DNA from: Labyrinthula sp. Ha
Taxonomy: Eukaryota > Sar > Bigyra > Labyrinthulida > Labyrinthulaceae
NCBI GenBank assembly: GCA_015227615.1
Contig: JAALGZ010000005.1
Span: 1,736,001 to 1,800,000, forward strand
Reading direction: 5' to 3'
DNA length: 64,000 nt
Below the pieces are notes generated by a model. It had not been told where the DNA came from, did no database searches, and worked only from the letters and a program-made list of their open reading frames with translations. A program made the position numbers and the translations under genes. The number at the start of each line of letters is the position of its first letter. The first letter of the stretch is position 1. Of the stretch, positions 1-9,729 are shown piece by piece.

Positions 1-2013
1 GACGAGTTTGAGAAAGCTTTATTTAAAGAATTTAACCTCCAAAGCTCGCCATTCCGCTCAGGTTATGCAGTAGGCCGCATCGCTCTAAATGATTACATAG
101 AATTCAGAGTTTGGGGATTAGGGTATGAGTTTCAAGAGTTCAGGCGTGTCGTGAATACTGACCAAGCACTGAGCATGGGTTCAGCAATGACAGTTGGCAT
201 CTTAATGTCTGCGCACATTGGTTCAGGTTTGTTAACTTTTCTTACCATGGTGGCCATTCAACTTAGCATTGTCATTGGGCTCTTAGTGTATAAAGGCGTC
301 TTTGGAATTATGTTCTTCACAAATATTCACATAGTGGTCATTTTCATAATTCTTGGGGTAGGTGCTGACAATTTCTTTTGTTTAAATGATGCGTATGCTC
401 AAGCTAGTGGGAAAGTATCTGTTACTGCATCAGATCCAATCGAATTTCGAGTTAAGAAAATGCAGTACGCATACTATAGAGCTGGAACTTCTGTGATTAA
501 CACTTCATTAACAACCAGTATAGCCTTTGCTGCAACTGGGGTTTCTCCCATCAAGCCCATCGCAGCCTTTGGGTACTTTGCTGCATTAGTTCTACTAGTG
601 AATCTGTTGTACATGTTTACAATTCATCCAGCAAACCTTATAGTTATCGAAATAAGCTGCAAGAAGAAACCTAAACTGAATCGGGTCGATAACGAAATAA
701 ATAGCCTACAGGGCTGTAACGAACCTACTAAGAGGAAAGGCCTACTGCCTCAAGTCCAAGAAAGCTATTTGGGTATTATCAAACCTCCTGTAAATTCTAT
801 GCTTTTAGCAATTGTATTTGCTGGTCTAGGGGCTTACATGGCAACTGCTGCGTGGAAACTTGAGACCCCAGCAGAACAGGAATCAAATTTTCGAGAGAGT
901 CATATGTTTACCGGTTTCCAGGATGATTTTAATTCTCTGTTTTCAGGTGGCAGTGAGGAAGAATTTGTCTATATGAAACTTGTCTTTGGTATCTCCGGTC
1001 TTGATCAAGAAGGGGTTATCAGGTTCGGTAGCTCTAGTGGTGCATCTACAGGAAGTGCCATCTTTTCTTCTGATTTTTCACTTGGTAGTACGGGAACAGT
1101 TACATTCCTGCTAGATTTTTGTGCACATTTCAAACATCGTCAAGACCTTGTTTTACCAGATACGTTGTCATGTTTTATAGAGGACTTTGAGACATGGCAC
1201 AATTTTACTTACTCTGTTTCCTCTTCCACAATAAGTGAAGTAGATTTTAGACAGCGTTTAAAGTTCTTCCTTCGGACTCCTTTTGGGTTCATGCATGCTG
1301 CCAGTGTAGGATTCATAGATGATGATGTCAGGTTTATAGTTTTTCCTTTTCGGGCTGTGTTCAAAGTAGACTTACCTCTGCAAGTGAAGCAACCCGTACT
1401 TGCTCTATACGAGGAATTTTCAAATGAATTGAATAATAACAGCTCTACACCAACTGGGTTCCGAAATGCATTTCAAACGAGCTTTGATACTGTCTGGGCA
1501 CATTCAGAACAAGGGATTGTGGACGGCTTGTTTCAGGGAATGAAAATCTCAGCAGGGGCTACTTTTGTTGTTCTGCTATTAGGAACTCAAAGTGTTCTAT
1601 TATCTCTCTATGCTTTGACATCAGTAGGTTTCATTGTTTGCTGTGTTTTAGGGATAACTTATAAGTTAGGTTGGGCTCTAAGCACTATGGAGTCAATTGC
1701 GAGCATAATGTGTGTTGGGTTGTCTGTGGATTACATTTTGCATCTCGCACATTGTGCAAAGGTTTGTGAACACGAGTCTAAGGATTTGCCTTCTAACATG
1801 GCTATGGTTGAGTTTGCAGTGAAGCATATGGGTAGCACTGTTGTTGCAGGCGCAATAACTACTGGGGGGAGTACTATATTTCTTTTCCTTTGCCAAATGG
1901 CCTTTTTCAGTCGCATGGCAGTTTTAATTTCTCTGACAGTGACCTTCTCAATCTTATATTCCTTCCTTTTTTTTCTACCCATATGTAGGCTCGTAGGACC
2001 TGGAAAACGATGA
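1..2013 (+). CDS. Patched/Dispatched-like RND protein with sterol-sensing domain (5' partial)
   Basis: The frame is open from base 1, so the true start lies outside the window; 670 residues are visible. Residues about 60-130 are a run of membrane helices ending in GVGADNFF, the signature of helix 4 of sterol-sensing/RND proteins (Patched, Dispatched, NPC1). A soluble loop follows (about 290-505), then a second helix bundle (about 515-668) with SIASIMCVGLSVDYILHLAH, the matching helix-10 motif of the second RND half. By family this is a proton- or sodium-driven exporter or sterol/lipid handler in the plasma or endosomal membrane; substrate unknown. The missing part should hold helix 1, the first large loop and helices 2-3. 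It converges on the next gene with about 45 bp between the stops. Dispatched-like is preferred over NPC1 because the N-terminal NPC domain cannot be seen. Confidence 0.85.
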   Translation, partial: DEFEKALFKEFNLQSSPFRSGYAVGRIALNDYIEFRVWGLGYEFQEFRRVVNTDQALSMGSAMTVGILMSAHIGSGLLTFLTMVAIQLSIVIGLLVYKGVFGIMFFTNIHIVVIFIILGVGADNFFCLNDAYAQASGKVSVTASDPIEFRVKKMQYAYYRAGTSVINTSLTTSIAFAATGVSPIKPIAAFGYFAALVLLVNLLYMFTIHPANLIVIEISCKKKPKLNRVDNEINSLQGCNEPTKRKGLLPQVQESYLGIIKPPVNSMLLAIVFAGLGAYMATAAWKLETPAEQESNFRESHMFTGFQDDFNSLFSGGSEEEFVYMKLVFGISGLDQEGVIRFGSSSGASTGSAIFSSDFSLGSTGTVTFLLDFCAHFKHRQDLVLPDTLSCFIEDFETWHNFTYSVSSSTISEVDFRQRLKFFLRTPFGFMHAASVGFIDDDVRFIVFPFRAVFKVDLPLQVKQPVLALYEEFSNELNNNSSTPTGFRNAFQTSFDTVWAHSEQGIVDGLFQGMKISAGATFVVLLLGTQSVLLSLYALTSVGFIVCCVLGITYKLGWALSTMESIASIMCVGLSVDYILHLAHCAKVCEHESKDLPSNMAMVEFAVKHMGSTVVAGAITTGGSTIFLFLCQMAFFSRMAVLISLTVTFSILYSFLFFLPICRLVGPGKR

Positions 2014-2058
2014 ACCTTATTTGCATTATAGAAGGAAAGGAGGATGAAGTTCATTAAT

Positions 2059-2994
2059 TTAAATTATCCAAACTACACCTTCATTGTAGAATACTCGATT
2101 CTTGTCGTGGAGTTTCCAAAGTGCATCTTCCAAGTGATCATCTGGTATGATTTGCCCTGCATTTTCTACCTTTTTTTCTATGCATATATGCTTCTTTAGC
2201 GTTTCAATAGGTATTTCATCTTCTTCAGCGTCAATTAGTGTTCTCTCGCTTAATATTTTCGCTATAAAGGCCAGCACTTGGCGAACTGTTTCCGCAGAGG
2301 CAATTCCTTTTGCCTTAAATTGAACTGCAGTGTTCCGTACCCCACCTAGTGTAAGCCCGTATATATCTTCGTCATCCTCATATTCAACGGAAAACTCATC
2401 CTCGGAAACACTTTCCCCCTGTTTTTCAACTTCAGGTGCCTTAGCTACGACTCTTCTATTCCCTTCCACAGCAAAATTATTCCTTTTTCCTTTCGAAGCA
2501 ACTCTTGACTCCTTTCGCTTGGGCTTCGTACTCTTTTCACCTAGCTTTCGTTTCTTGCATTTCTTCAACGCACGAAGTTGTTTTACTTTCTTGAGGGCTT
2601 CGTCTCGAGCAGCTAATCGTCTCAACTTTTTTTCGACTTCAATTTGTTCTCTTTTTTCATCTTCCTCCCGTTGTTTTCTCTTCAGTTCTATATCGTGCTC
2701 TGCCCTTTGCTTTCTTAAGTCAGATCTGGTAACATCCTCTGGGTTGCTCAAGATGATCCAACTAGCATCCACTCGTTTCTCCGAATATCCTAATACGTAC
2801 TTAATATTATACGTATAAGGAGTTGTTCTTAAGCCACCTTCCGATCCATCCTTTAGCGGTGGATACTTTTTCCCTGGTTCTTCTTCAAAGTTTACCTTGG
2901 TTATCTTTCCTGCCCCTCCATCGTGATTAAAACCTGGGAACTTTCGTCTTTCAACCAAAACACGGTCTCCTACATTAAAGTTGGGTTTCTGCAT
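2059..2994 (-). CDS. Tudor-like chromatin protein with MCM3-type C-terminal winged helix
   Basis: 311 residues from the first ATG at 2994; the frame opens slightly earlier only with TTG. Residues about 8-85 form a Tudor/PWWP-like module (VGDRVLV, PGFNHDGGAGKITKV, YNIKYVLG, KRVDASWI), a pattern I associate with stramenopile chromatin proteins. Residues about 95-150 are a charged coiled coil, followed by a lysine-rich likely nuclear signal (KKCKKRK and repeats) and an acidic stretch near 200 (EYEDDEDIYG). The last 90 residues (about 222-311) end in LEDALWKLHDKNRVFYNEGV, which resembles the winged helix closing MCM3 (pattern '[21 protein letters not shown]' type). No AAA+ ATPase domain is present, so this is not an MCM. 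Likely nuclear, reading chromatin or binding DNA at replication or transcription sites; that role is inference. Shares a short divergent promoter with the WW-FYVE gene. Confidence 0.7.
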   Translation of the reverse strand: MQKPNFNVGDRVLVERRKFPGFNHDGGAGKITKVNFEEEPGKKYPPLKDGSEGGLRTTPYTYNIKYVLGYSEKRVDASWIILSNPEDVTRSDLRKQRAEHDIELKRKQREEDEKREQIEVEKKLRRLAARDEALKKVKQLRALKKCKKRKLGEKSTKPKRKESRVASKGKRNNFAVEGNRRVVAKAPEVEKQGESVSEDEFSVEYEDDEDIYGLTLGGVRNTAVQFKAKGIASAETVRQVLAFIAKILSERTLIDAEEDEIPIETLKKHICIEKKVENAGQIIPDDHLEDALWKLHDKNRVFYNEGVVWII

Positions 2995-3162
2995 TTTCAA
3001 TTGGATTCCTAATTAAGCAGCTCCACAAATCCAGTCAAGAATATAATTAAAGTTTGGAATTTGAAATAACGGTTTGTTTAACTGCTAAAATCGCCACGTC
3101 ATCATCAAGACTAAGAATCTAAAGATATAAAAGAAAAAGAAAGAATTATACTTGAATTTTCG
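2995..3162. promoter_or_regulatory. Short divergent promoter region
   Basis: 168 bp separate the ATG codons of two divergently transcribed genes, so both promoters must fit here. It holds a palindromic-core CACGTCA element at about 3094-3100, resembling a bZIP/CRE half site, and an AT-rich AGATATAAAAGA stretch at about 3123-3134, placed about 30-40 bp before the rightward ATG like a TATA box or a pyrimidine/purine-rich initiator zone. Function is inferred from position only. Confidence 0.4.
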
Positions 3163-6100
3163 ATGAACGGAGAATGGGAAGAAGCAATAGACCCATCAAG
3201 TGGAAGAAAATTTTACATTAATCATCGAACTAAGCAAACCTCATGGGTGCCACCTGATGCGTTAAATGAGCCATTACCTCAGCACTGGACGCAGGAACTC
3301 GACAACGAAGGTAGAACGTACTTTATCAATACTAAGACAAAGGAAATATCGTGGAAACGTCCAGAGAAGTCACAAATGGATGAATCAAAGGATGTTCTAG
3401 ACATATCTGAGTCATGGGACTGTGGTACGTGTACGTTTAAAAACAAAATGGACACAGCGACCTGTAAAATGTGCAACTCACCAAATCCAAATGCTGCCTC
3501 ATCTTTGCTTTCAAAGAGTTCCAACTCGATAACAAGACAAAATACTGGCTTTTCTCTTAGCTCTAGTCATGCTGAATCTCAAACTGCTTCTGACTATGCT
3601 TTTGCCCGGGCTCTAGCACAATCTGAGGAACTCTCTTATTCAGAACCATTAAATAGCAGACCAACAGTAACATCACCCCTTCAGTTGCAGCCGTATCACA
3701 TTCCGAACGATGCATTTGTTCATTGTTTAAGCTGCAAGAAAAATTTTACTCTCACATTTCGAAGGCATCACTGCAAATGTTGTGGCATGCTTCTCTGCGG
3801 TGAATGCTCTAACTACAAAGAAGTGGTTCCTGTTGTTGGAAAGGAGTCAAGAGTGTGCATTTCCTGCTTTGAGCACTTGAACTCGGGGTCTGAGATATGT
3901 ATATTGCGCTTCCTCTTAATAGTTATTAACTTTTTGAACCAAGCTAATAAGACAACTGAATATATAACACGGGATGCGATTAATGAAATGATATTAGGAT
4001 TGAAAGGAATTAACAGTGGATTGGAGTTGATCGAGCGCGCCATCAAGGAAAATGGATTTATCGCTTCTGTGTATTTAACTTCTCTGGAAAAATATGGATA
4101 CTCTGTTGATGATTTTTTTAGTCTGTTTAAACTCTTGGAACATACCACTATGAATAGTGACAATTACGGCAAAATGTCCACAGAACTAGCTAAAGTTGCT
4201 CTTTATATATCTTCAATTGGTGTTAACTCAGGGTATACCGCGGTTCACGTATTTAATATGGATAAAGTGTCTACTTGTCTTACCCAACGAACTTCGTTAA
4301 GGAATTTGTTACAAATCTTAAGGAGCGCCCCCCAGGAGGCGTCCATCATTATAGCAAAAGCTATGAACCCATTACTGGATGTTTTTGAAGTCCAACAAGC
4401 AATGGTTTCGACGGATGTGATTCCAATTCTAGTGGATAAACTAATGGAGCAAAAGCCTTCCCACTCGAAGGGTTTTGTCTCCATGATGGTTAAGCTCTTG
4501 AAAGGCAACGTTAACAACGTCAAAAAATTTATTGATGTAGGCGGCCTACAGAGTATTTTGATTCTCTTTCAGAATAAGAGCTCTGAGGTTCTTTCACCTT
4601 GCCTTGATATTTTGCTAACAGCACTTGATTCAGGCCTTAATGGAGATGAGATAACAAAGGAAGTTGCAATTCAAATTCAAAACTTTGGAACGGTACATGA
4701 TACAGCGAAGATTGTTTCAAGCAAGGACACACCTTTAGAATTGAAAAAAAAGTGCATTTTCATGCTGCAGAACGTGTTCTCCTTAAATCCACAAACAGAG
4801 GCAACACCTGGTCTGGTGTCATGCATCCTTTCTACAATCGCAAGCAATAAAGGAAGTGGAGAATTTGATCGTCAAAACTTGACACTATTAACGCTGCTAC
4901 TACAATCTGAAGGAAGTGCCTTCGAGTTTTGGCGCACTGCAGGTCACAAAGTACTTGTGTCAATGGTGCAACGTGAATGCCATGCAGAGAGCTTTGAAAT
5001 TAGAAAGACTGTGTTACTTATCCTTGAGAAGTCAATTAGGTTTCAAAAAAGCAATATTGTAGAAGAACCGTTGCGCCCTTTAACTTCCTTTGTATTGGAT
5101 ACTTTAAATTTCAATGTATCAGATGATGTTGAAGTAAAACAGAGTGGAATCAAATGTTTAGAAAAGTTAAGCCAGGTATCCGCTGAAGAAAACGCCTTCA
5201 TAGTTTCACAGGGTGGCATTCAGTTGATCTCGGCTATGCAGACTTCATCTCCTACTGGTGTCACAACTCAAAGTCAAGTAAATGCTTTACTTAATGTCTT
5301 AGAGAACTCCAGCTTAAATAATTTGTCAGCAAGGGAGATCCGAGAAATTATTGGTCCACTGGAGTTTGTGTTTCAGAGTGCAGAATTAGGAGAAAAAAAT
5401 ACCAGTAAACTTCTTCAGGCTCTCTGGAAAATAGTTAGCTTGCGAAATGAATTACCAGGTAGCTCTTTTGAGCTTAACGAAATGCTCAAGCCACTTAGAA
5501 ATAAACTCAGCAAATTATTGTTGAAATCTTCTGGATCAACGCTGCTCTATGTACTTCTTCTCTTGAAAAACATAGATCCTCAAAGTGACTTCTCAGACAT
5601 TTCGGTAGAGTTTGTTAATTCGTTGTGTAACTTATATATTTCCATGAATGAGGATAACGAAGAGTTAACGGAAGCAATATGTGAGAATATCCTTGAAAAC
5701 ATAGTTGGAAGCATTGAAGGCACCACGCTAGTAAGTAACAGTAAAACGCAAGAGATGACAGAGTTGCTCAACAGGGTAACTTTAGAACTAGAACAGTCTT
5801 GCTCAATATTTGATCCAAAAGTAGGTACAAGATTCAGTCTCTTAAAAAAAATTGATATCAGATTGAGGTTTCTTAAAGTAATATCGGAATATGGCATGGC
5901 ATCTGAAGCTTGTGTGAGAAATATGCTTAGTTTCGAAACTTCATTGCTCTACACACTTGGTGACCTTCCCGGTGATGAAGCTAAAGCGATTTTCCAAAGT
6001 CTTTCCCCTATCTTGCTATATGCCTTAAGCTTCGAACAGATTGCTTTTGACTTTGTAACAAAAGGCGGAGTTGAATCATTGGTTCTTCTGTTAAGAGAGG

Positions 6101-8379
6101 ATGGCACGGTGGATTTTTCACAGGACATCATTGATCTTATACTTAAGGCTTTCGATGCCTCCCGCAGAGCCTATGATAATTTTGCAGAGAATGGCATAGA
6201 TAGATTAAAGCCATGCTTTGAAATGCTAATTACGGCCCCGAAAGAAACAGCCCTGTATACCAGTTGCTTTGAACTTGTTTCTAGCCTTACTAAGTTTCAA
6301 GCAAGGCACCTTAGAAAAATCCAACTAGACATTATAAATAAACTAGGAAAAATGGAGAATAAAAGGAATGACTTTAACCTTCTTCTCCGAAACATTAGTG
6401 AAAGTGCGTTGAATAGAGAAGACAATACACCCAGCAGTAAGTTTGTGTCCAATCTACTTCAAACAGGTGGCTATTCATATGCTTTTGACCTGATGAAAAA
6501 TTCAAGTATAGATATTTCGTGTAACGGAGCATCTGCACTCGTAAATTGTTTGCGAAACGGTGTTGATCGCGAAGTGGTAGGGGATGTTGTAACTAATTTT
6601 AACGAGTTTCGTCAGAGGTTAGAAGAAAACTATTTCCAACTCAAAGATTTTGGGTCTGAAGTGGAGCTGCAAAACTTATACTCTGGGCTAGGTAAGTTGT
6701 CTAGTCTTCTATGTGAAATAATTCATTCTGATAGTGTTGACTTGCAGCGAGTTGAAATAAAGTTATCACTTAGTCTGCTATTTGATTCGCTTGAAGCATT
6801 GAAGCCTGAGAACACAGAAGCGTCTTTAGAATTTTTGGAAAGTTCATTCTCGCTTTTTTTACTGCTAGATCACCTCTTCGTAGATACGACGAAAATGAGT
6901 ATATGGTCAACTCTTGCTCGGAATAATGATGATATTGCGAAGAAATACTGCTCTGTTTTGCGTTTGCTACCCTCAGTAGCTCGGTTCCGTCACGTTTTTA
7001 GGAAAGGGATCTCTGTGCTCTGCTTTGTGGCTGTTGACGACTTATGTCGCTTTTTGAACGATTCGCAGGAAATACACTTTGAATTCCTTCATGTGTGTAG
7101 AGAAGTGAAGGAAATTGAATACTTTGAAGACGATGATATTAAGATCTTTGCCTTATTCTGTAGCATGATGTTGAACTCTATGGAAAGGTCATCAACTAGT
7201 TTTTCTAGTCTGCAGTTAAAAGTTGTCACCCGGACTCTATTAATGGTGGGGCACCAACTTACTCCGGAATCATGTACGAATGAAACAATTACTAACTTGC
7301 TTTTTTCATTGAATGTAGCATTGGATTGGCTACATCATATTAGAAAAAAACTCTCAGCAAAAGAACTTGATGATCTTGAGCTCACGGCTATTTTTAGAAT
7401 GGTACTAAGTACCCCTGTTTTTAGTCGCACCACTTCATTGTGGCAAAGTTCTATTGTGGTAGCTTCACTCTTGATCCAACTGGTTACATTGGAAAAACAA
7501 GAGCTTCAATTGGTTTATAACTTTCTGGTTGCAAATCTGGAGCTCACTAATAAGACTCTAGCTGACAATAATAACAAAACTTCTAAGGGAATTATTATCT
7601 GCCTTAAAGCTGTTTTTTGTGATTGGGCAAAGTTTGATTCAAATCCAGACATTTTCTTTTATTCTGTTCTCGAGTATGCAAAATCTGAATCTGGTGTCGA
7701 GGATCCTGACGTGTTCGAGCTGGTGTATTCGATACTCTGTCTGAATCAAGGGAATACAGAAACTATCCTTGAAAAAACTGAATTTATTAACTTCATCTAT
7801 TCCAAGCTCTTTCATTCAAAGCACCGACTCTCTGATGAAAGTAGTCTGGGCATGGTTAGAGTTTTATCTTTACAGGGAGATGTAGATAATTTTCCGGATT
7901 TGATGGACGATTTCTTCATTTTGATCGAATCATTGCTTCTGGAGCTAAATGAAGGAAAAAAAACGCTAATTCTATTTTGTTCCCGCCAACTGGAAGCGCT
8001 CCTTTCAAACACCTCTATTGATAATCCAGGAAAAATAAAACTTTCCCGTTTTTGGGTGGATTCCTTACCAAAGATTCTAACTCATTCTGTTGTGTCTTGT
8101 GTTTCTACAGAAAGTGGAGCAAACACCACAGATATGCTTTTATTACTGGAAGGTTTACATTTCCTGAACAAACATCTATTCACTGCTTTGAAACAGCTTC
8201 CACAACAAGACTTGCGCAATTTCAACAACTTTTTAAGTGACATGGCACCGAGAATGTTCGATGCTGGTGCGAACTCTGCGTACGCCATTTCGTTCGAAAC
8301 TAAACTTTGGCTTGAAGCAAATGGAATATCTTTGAAGCATAAAAAGAAGGTCCAACGAAAGTTCAATGTGATATTATAG
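3163..8379 (+). CDS. WW-WW-RanBP2 zinc finger-FYVE-helical repeat protein
   Basis: 1738 residues from ATG 3163 to TAG. Order: WW domain 1 (W5 to P31, both tryptophan spacing and final PP intact), WW domain 2 (W42 to P67), RanBP2-type C4 zinc finger (C87, C90, C101, C104), a serine-rich linker, then a FYVE finger at about 183-236 with the canonical RRHHCKCCG core near 200. The usual WxxD element before the first cysteine pair is not evident. From about 260 to the end the chain is leucine-rich and helical without motifs, most like Armadillo/HEAT repeats. By family, FYVE binds phosphatidylinositol 3-phosphate on endosomes, WW binds proline-rich motifs, and the RanBP2 finger often binds ubiquitin or RNA. 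A large endosomal scaffold is therefore likely. Bases about 3897-3941 could be an untaken in-frame intron of 45 nt, adding a hydrophobic segment just after the FYVE domain. Confidence 0.85.
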   Translation: MNGEWEEAIDPSSGRKFYINHRTKQTSWVPPDALNEPLPQHWTQELDNEGRTYFINTKTKEISWKRPEKSQMDESKDVLDISESWDCGTCTFKNKMDTATCKMCNSPNPNAASSLLSKSSNSITRQNTGFSLSSSHAESQTASDYAFARALAQSEELSYSEPLNSRPTVTSPLQLQPYHIPNDAFVHCLSCKKNFTLTFRRHHCKCCGMLLCGECSNYKEVVPVVGKESRVCISCFEHLNSGSEICILRFLLIVINFLNQANKTTEYITRDAINEMILGLKGINSGLELIERAIKENGFIASVYLTSLEKYGYSVDDFFSLFKLLEHTTMNSDNYGKMSTELAKVALYISSIGVNSGYTAVHVFNMDKVSTCLTQRTSLRNLLQILRSAPQEASIIIAKAMNPLLDVFEVQQAMVSTDVIPILVDKLMEQKPSHSKGFVSMMVKLLKGNVNNVKKFIDVGGLQSILILFQNKSSEVLSPCLDILLTALDSGLNGDEITKEVAIQIQNFGTVHDTAKIVSSKDTPLELKKKCIFMLQNVFSLNPQTEATPGLVSCILSTIASNKGSGEFDRQNLTLLTLLLQSEGSAFEFWRTAGHKVLVSMVQRECHAESFEIRKTVLLILEKSIRFQKSNIVEEPLRPLTSFVLDTLNFNVSDDVEVKQSGIKCLEKLSQVSAEENAFIVSQGGIQLISAMQTSSPTGVTTQSQVNALLNVLENSSLNNLSAREIREIIGPLEFVFQSAELGEKNTSKLLQALWKIVSLRNELPGSSFELNEMLKPLRNKLSKLLLKSSGSTLLYVLLLLKNIDPQSDFSDISVEFVNSLCNLYISMNEDNEELTEAICENILENIVGSIEGTTLVSNSKTQEMTELLNRVTLELEQSCSIFDPKVGTRFSLLKKIDIRLRFLKVISEYGMASEACVRNMLSFETSLLYTLGDLPGDEAKAIFQSLSPILLYALSFEQIAFDFVTKGGVESLVLLLREDGTVDFSQDIIDLILKAFDASRRAYDNFAENGIDRLKPCFEMLITAPKETALYTSCFELVSSLTKFQARHLRKIQLDIINKLGKMENKRNDFNLLLRNISESALNREDNTPSSKFVSNLLQTGGYSYAFDLMKNSSIDISCNGASALVNCLRNGVDREVVGDVVTNFNEFRQRLEENYFQLKDFGSEVELQNLYSGLGKLSSLLCEIIHSDSVDLQRVEIKLSLSLLFDSLEALKPENTEASLEFLESSFSLFLLLDHLFVDTTKMSIWSTLARNNDDIAKKYCSVLRLLPSVARFRHVFRKGISVLCFVAVDDLCRFLNDSQEIHFEFLHVCREVKEIEYFEDDDIKIFALFCSMMLNSMERSSTSFSSLQLKVVTRTLLMVGHQLTPESCTNETITNLLFSLNVALDWLHHIRKKLSAKELDDLELTAIFRMVLSTPVFSRTTSLWQSSIVVASLLIQLVTLEKQELQLVYNFLVANLELTNKTLADNNNKTSKGIIICLKAVFCDWAKFDSNPDIFFYSVLEYAKSESGVEDPDVFELVYSILCLNQGNTETILEKTEFINFIYSKLFHSKHRLSDESSLGMVRVLSLQGDVDNFPDLMDDFFILIESLLLELNEGKKTLILFCSRQLEALLSNTSIDNPGKIKLSRFWVDSLPKILTHSVVSCVSTESGANTTDMLLLLEGLHFLNKHLFTALKQLPQQDLRNFNNFLSDMAPRMFDAGANSAYAISFETKLWLEANGISLKHKKKVQRKFNVIL

Positions 8380-8655
8380 AACCAACGTTCACGACTGTCT
8401 TTTACTTTCCTAGGACACCATCACCCTTACGCGCCTTGGAAGGCTTCAGATTGAACGAAAGAGTAGTGATACAGGTAGCTTAGTGATTAAATGGAGAAGA
8501 AAAAGTTCGTAAGACTCATCATATGATATAATTCGTATCAGTTGCTATACTGAAGTTTGTCAATTTACCCTCGCCACAAAATGTACCTCCTGTCGACAGA
8601 GATTTTAACATCGTTGGGCTTTTCTCAGCAGGATATACAACTAATTTAAGGTAAA
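8380..8655. other. Convergent 3' intergenic region
   Basis: 276 bp between the stops of two convergent genes. It must hold both 3' UTRs; no RNA gene or repeat was seen. Confidence 0.6.
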
Positions 8656-9729
8656 TTATAACTCTTCATCTGCACTACAGGAGCAACTTGGGTCAATAAG
8701 AAATATGACTACCAAAATGATCAGCACCATTACTACAATTAGCAGAGCAAGCTTAAGCATGAAAACGTGCTTCTTCAAATCCATAACCAGCTCCTTGTTA
8801 AGGGGAACCTGTTCGCCAGCATTAAGATTTTCTGCTAATATCTCTCTATCCTTACGATTTGGCCTTAACATAGTAGCAACTTTTGTAAATTGTTCTTTCA
8901 CTTTGCTACCACCAGGAACACGTAGCACAGAGTGCTCTGCAGGTCTACCCGGATTAAGATATCCGTCCAGCTTTATATGAGGTTTATCAGGAGTATCATC
9001 AATGTCTTCATAAGGTATGCTGTTATCGAATTCTGTATTTCGCTGCTTTGGAAAAAACGATTCTCTTTCTTTATTAGCCGGCTCCTCAAAACTGCGCCCC
9101 ATCATTTCGGACATGTGAACTGATGTCATCGTAGTTGGTCTGTCGTTCCCACTTATTTTTTTTGCTGGTTGCCGAGGTTGAAGAACAACTAAATTTTTAT
9201 TCTGGCTAGCTGAACCTCCAAGAAAAAGCTTAGTGTTATGTGGTGGACTGTTTTCTTCTTCTTTCTCAGAAGAAGAGAGTTCGGTATCCTCATTTTCAAG
9301 ATTTACGTCTTCATAAATCTTCTGTGCGTGAGTTGTGCTCATCAATTTTTCTTTCTCTAATCTTTTAACCAGGTCAACATTTCCTTTAAGGTACGCATCA
9401 GACACTAAAAAACTCAATACCCCAGAATTATTCAACACGACAGATACATGTTTTGAATTTCTCTGACTTTCTGTAACCAATTCATCCATAACTAGTGGAT
9501 CTTCTCTTGCCTTTTCCTGCTCAATTACAAAAGGGGAAAATGGAACATCAGGAAGATTTCCCCTTCGCTTCTTCTTCCTTTTCTTCTTAGCCTTTTTCTT
9601 TCCTGAACCTTTTTTGCTTCTTTGAGGTGCCTCATTAGGTCGTCTTTGCATGGTTTGCTGCAGTTCGTGTACAACGTTTTGCTCAGCTCTACTGGGTCTT
9701 AGCAGCGTATTAATATAATTTTCACTCAT
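8656..9729 (-). CDS. Tail-anchored membrane protein with polybasic N-terminus
   Basis: 357 residues, ATG at 9729. The N-terminus carries a strongly basic tract (about 38-58, KKKAKKKRKKKRR). The middle is hydrophilic, with an acidic/serine patch near 150 and repeated short basic stretches, and no recognised fold. One hydrophobic segment at about 323-346 lies close to the C-terminus and is followed by about 11 residues ending in CSCSADEEL. This is tail-anchored topology: cytosolic body, a single helix, a tiny lumenal tail. There is no N-terminal signal peptide. The final DEEL resembles ER retrieval tetrapeptides of the KDEL group, so ER residence is possible but unproven. It is not a SNARE: no heptad zero-layer Q/R motif precedes the helix. 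I do not recognise the family. Converges with the WW-FYVE gene. Confidence 0.75.
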   Translation of the reverse strand: MSENYINTLLRPSRAEQNVVHELQQTMQRRPNEAPQRSKKGSGKKKAKKKRKKKRRGNLPDVPFSPFVIEQEKAREDPLVMDELVTESQRNSKHVSVVLNNSGVLSFLVSDAYLKGNVDLVKRLEKEKLMSTTHAQKIYEDVNLENEDTELSSSEKEEENSPPHNTKLFLGGSASQNKNLVVLQPRQPAKKISGNDRPTTMTSVHMSEMMGRSFEEPANKERESFFPKQRNTEFDNSIPYEDIDDTPDKPHIKLDGYLNPGRPAEHSVLRVPGGSKVKEQFTKVATMLRPNRKDREILAENLNAGEQVPLNKELVMDLKKHVFMLKLALLIVVMVLIILVVIFLIDPSCSCSADEEL

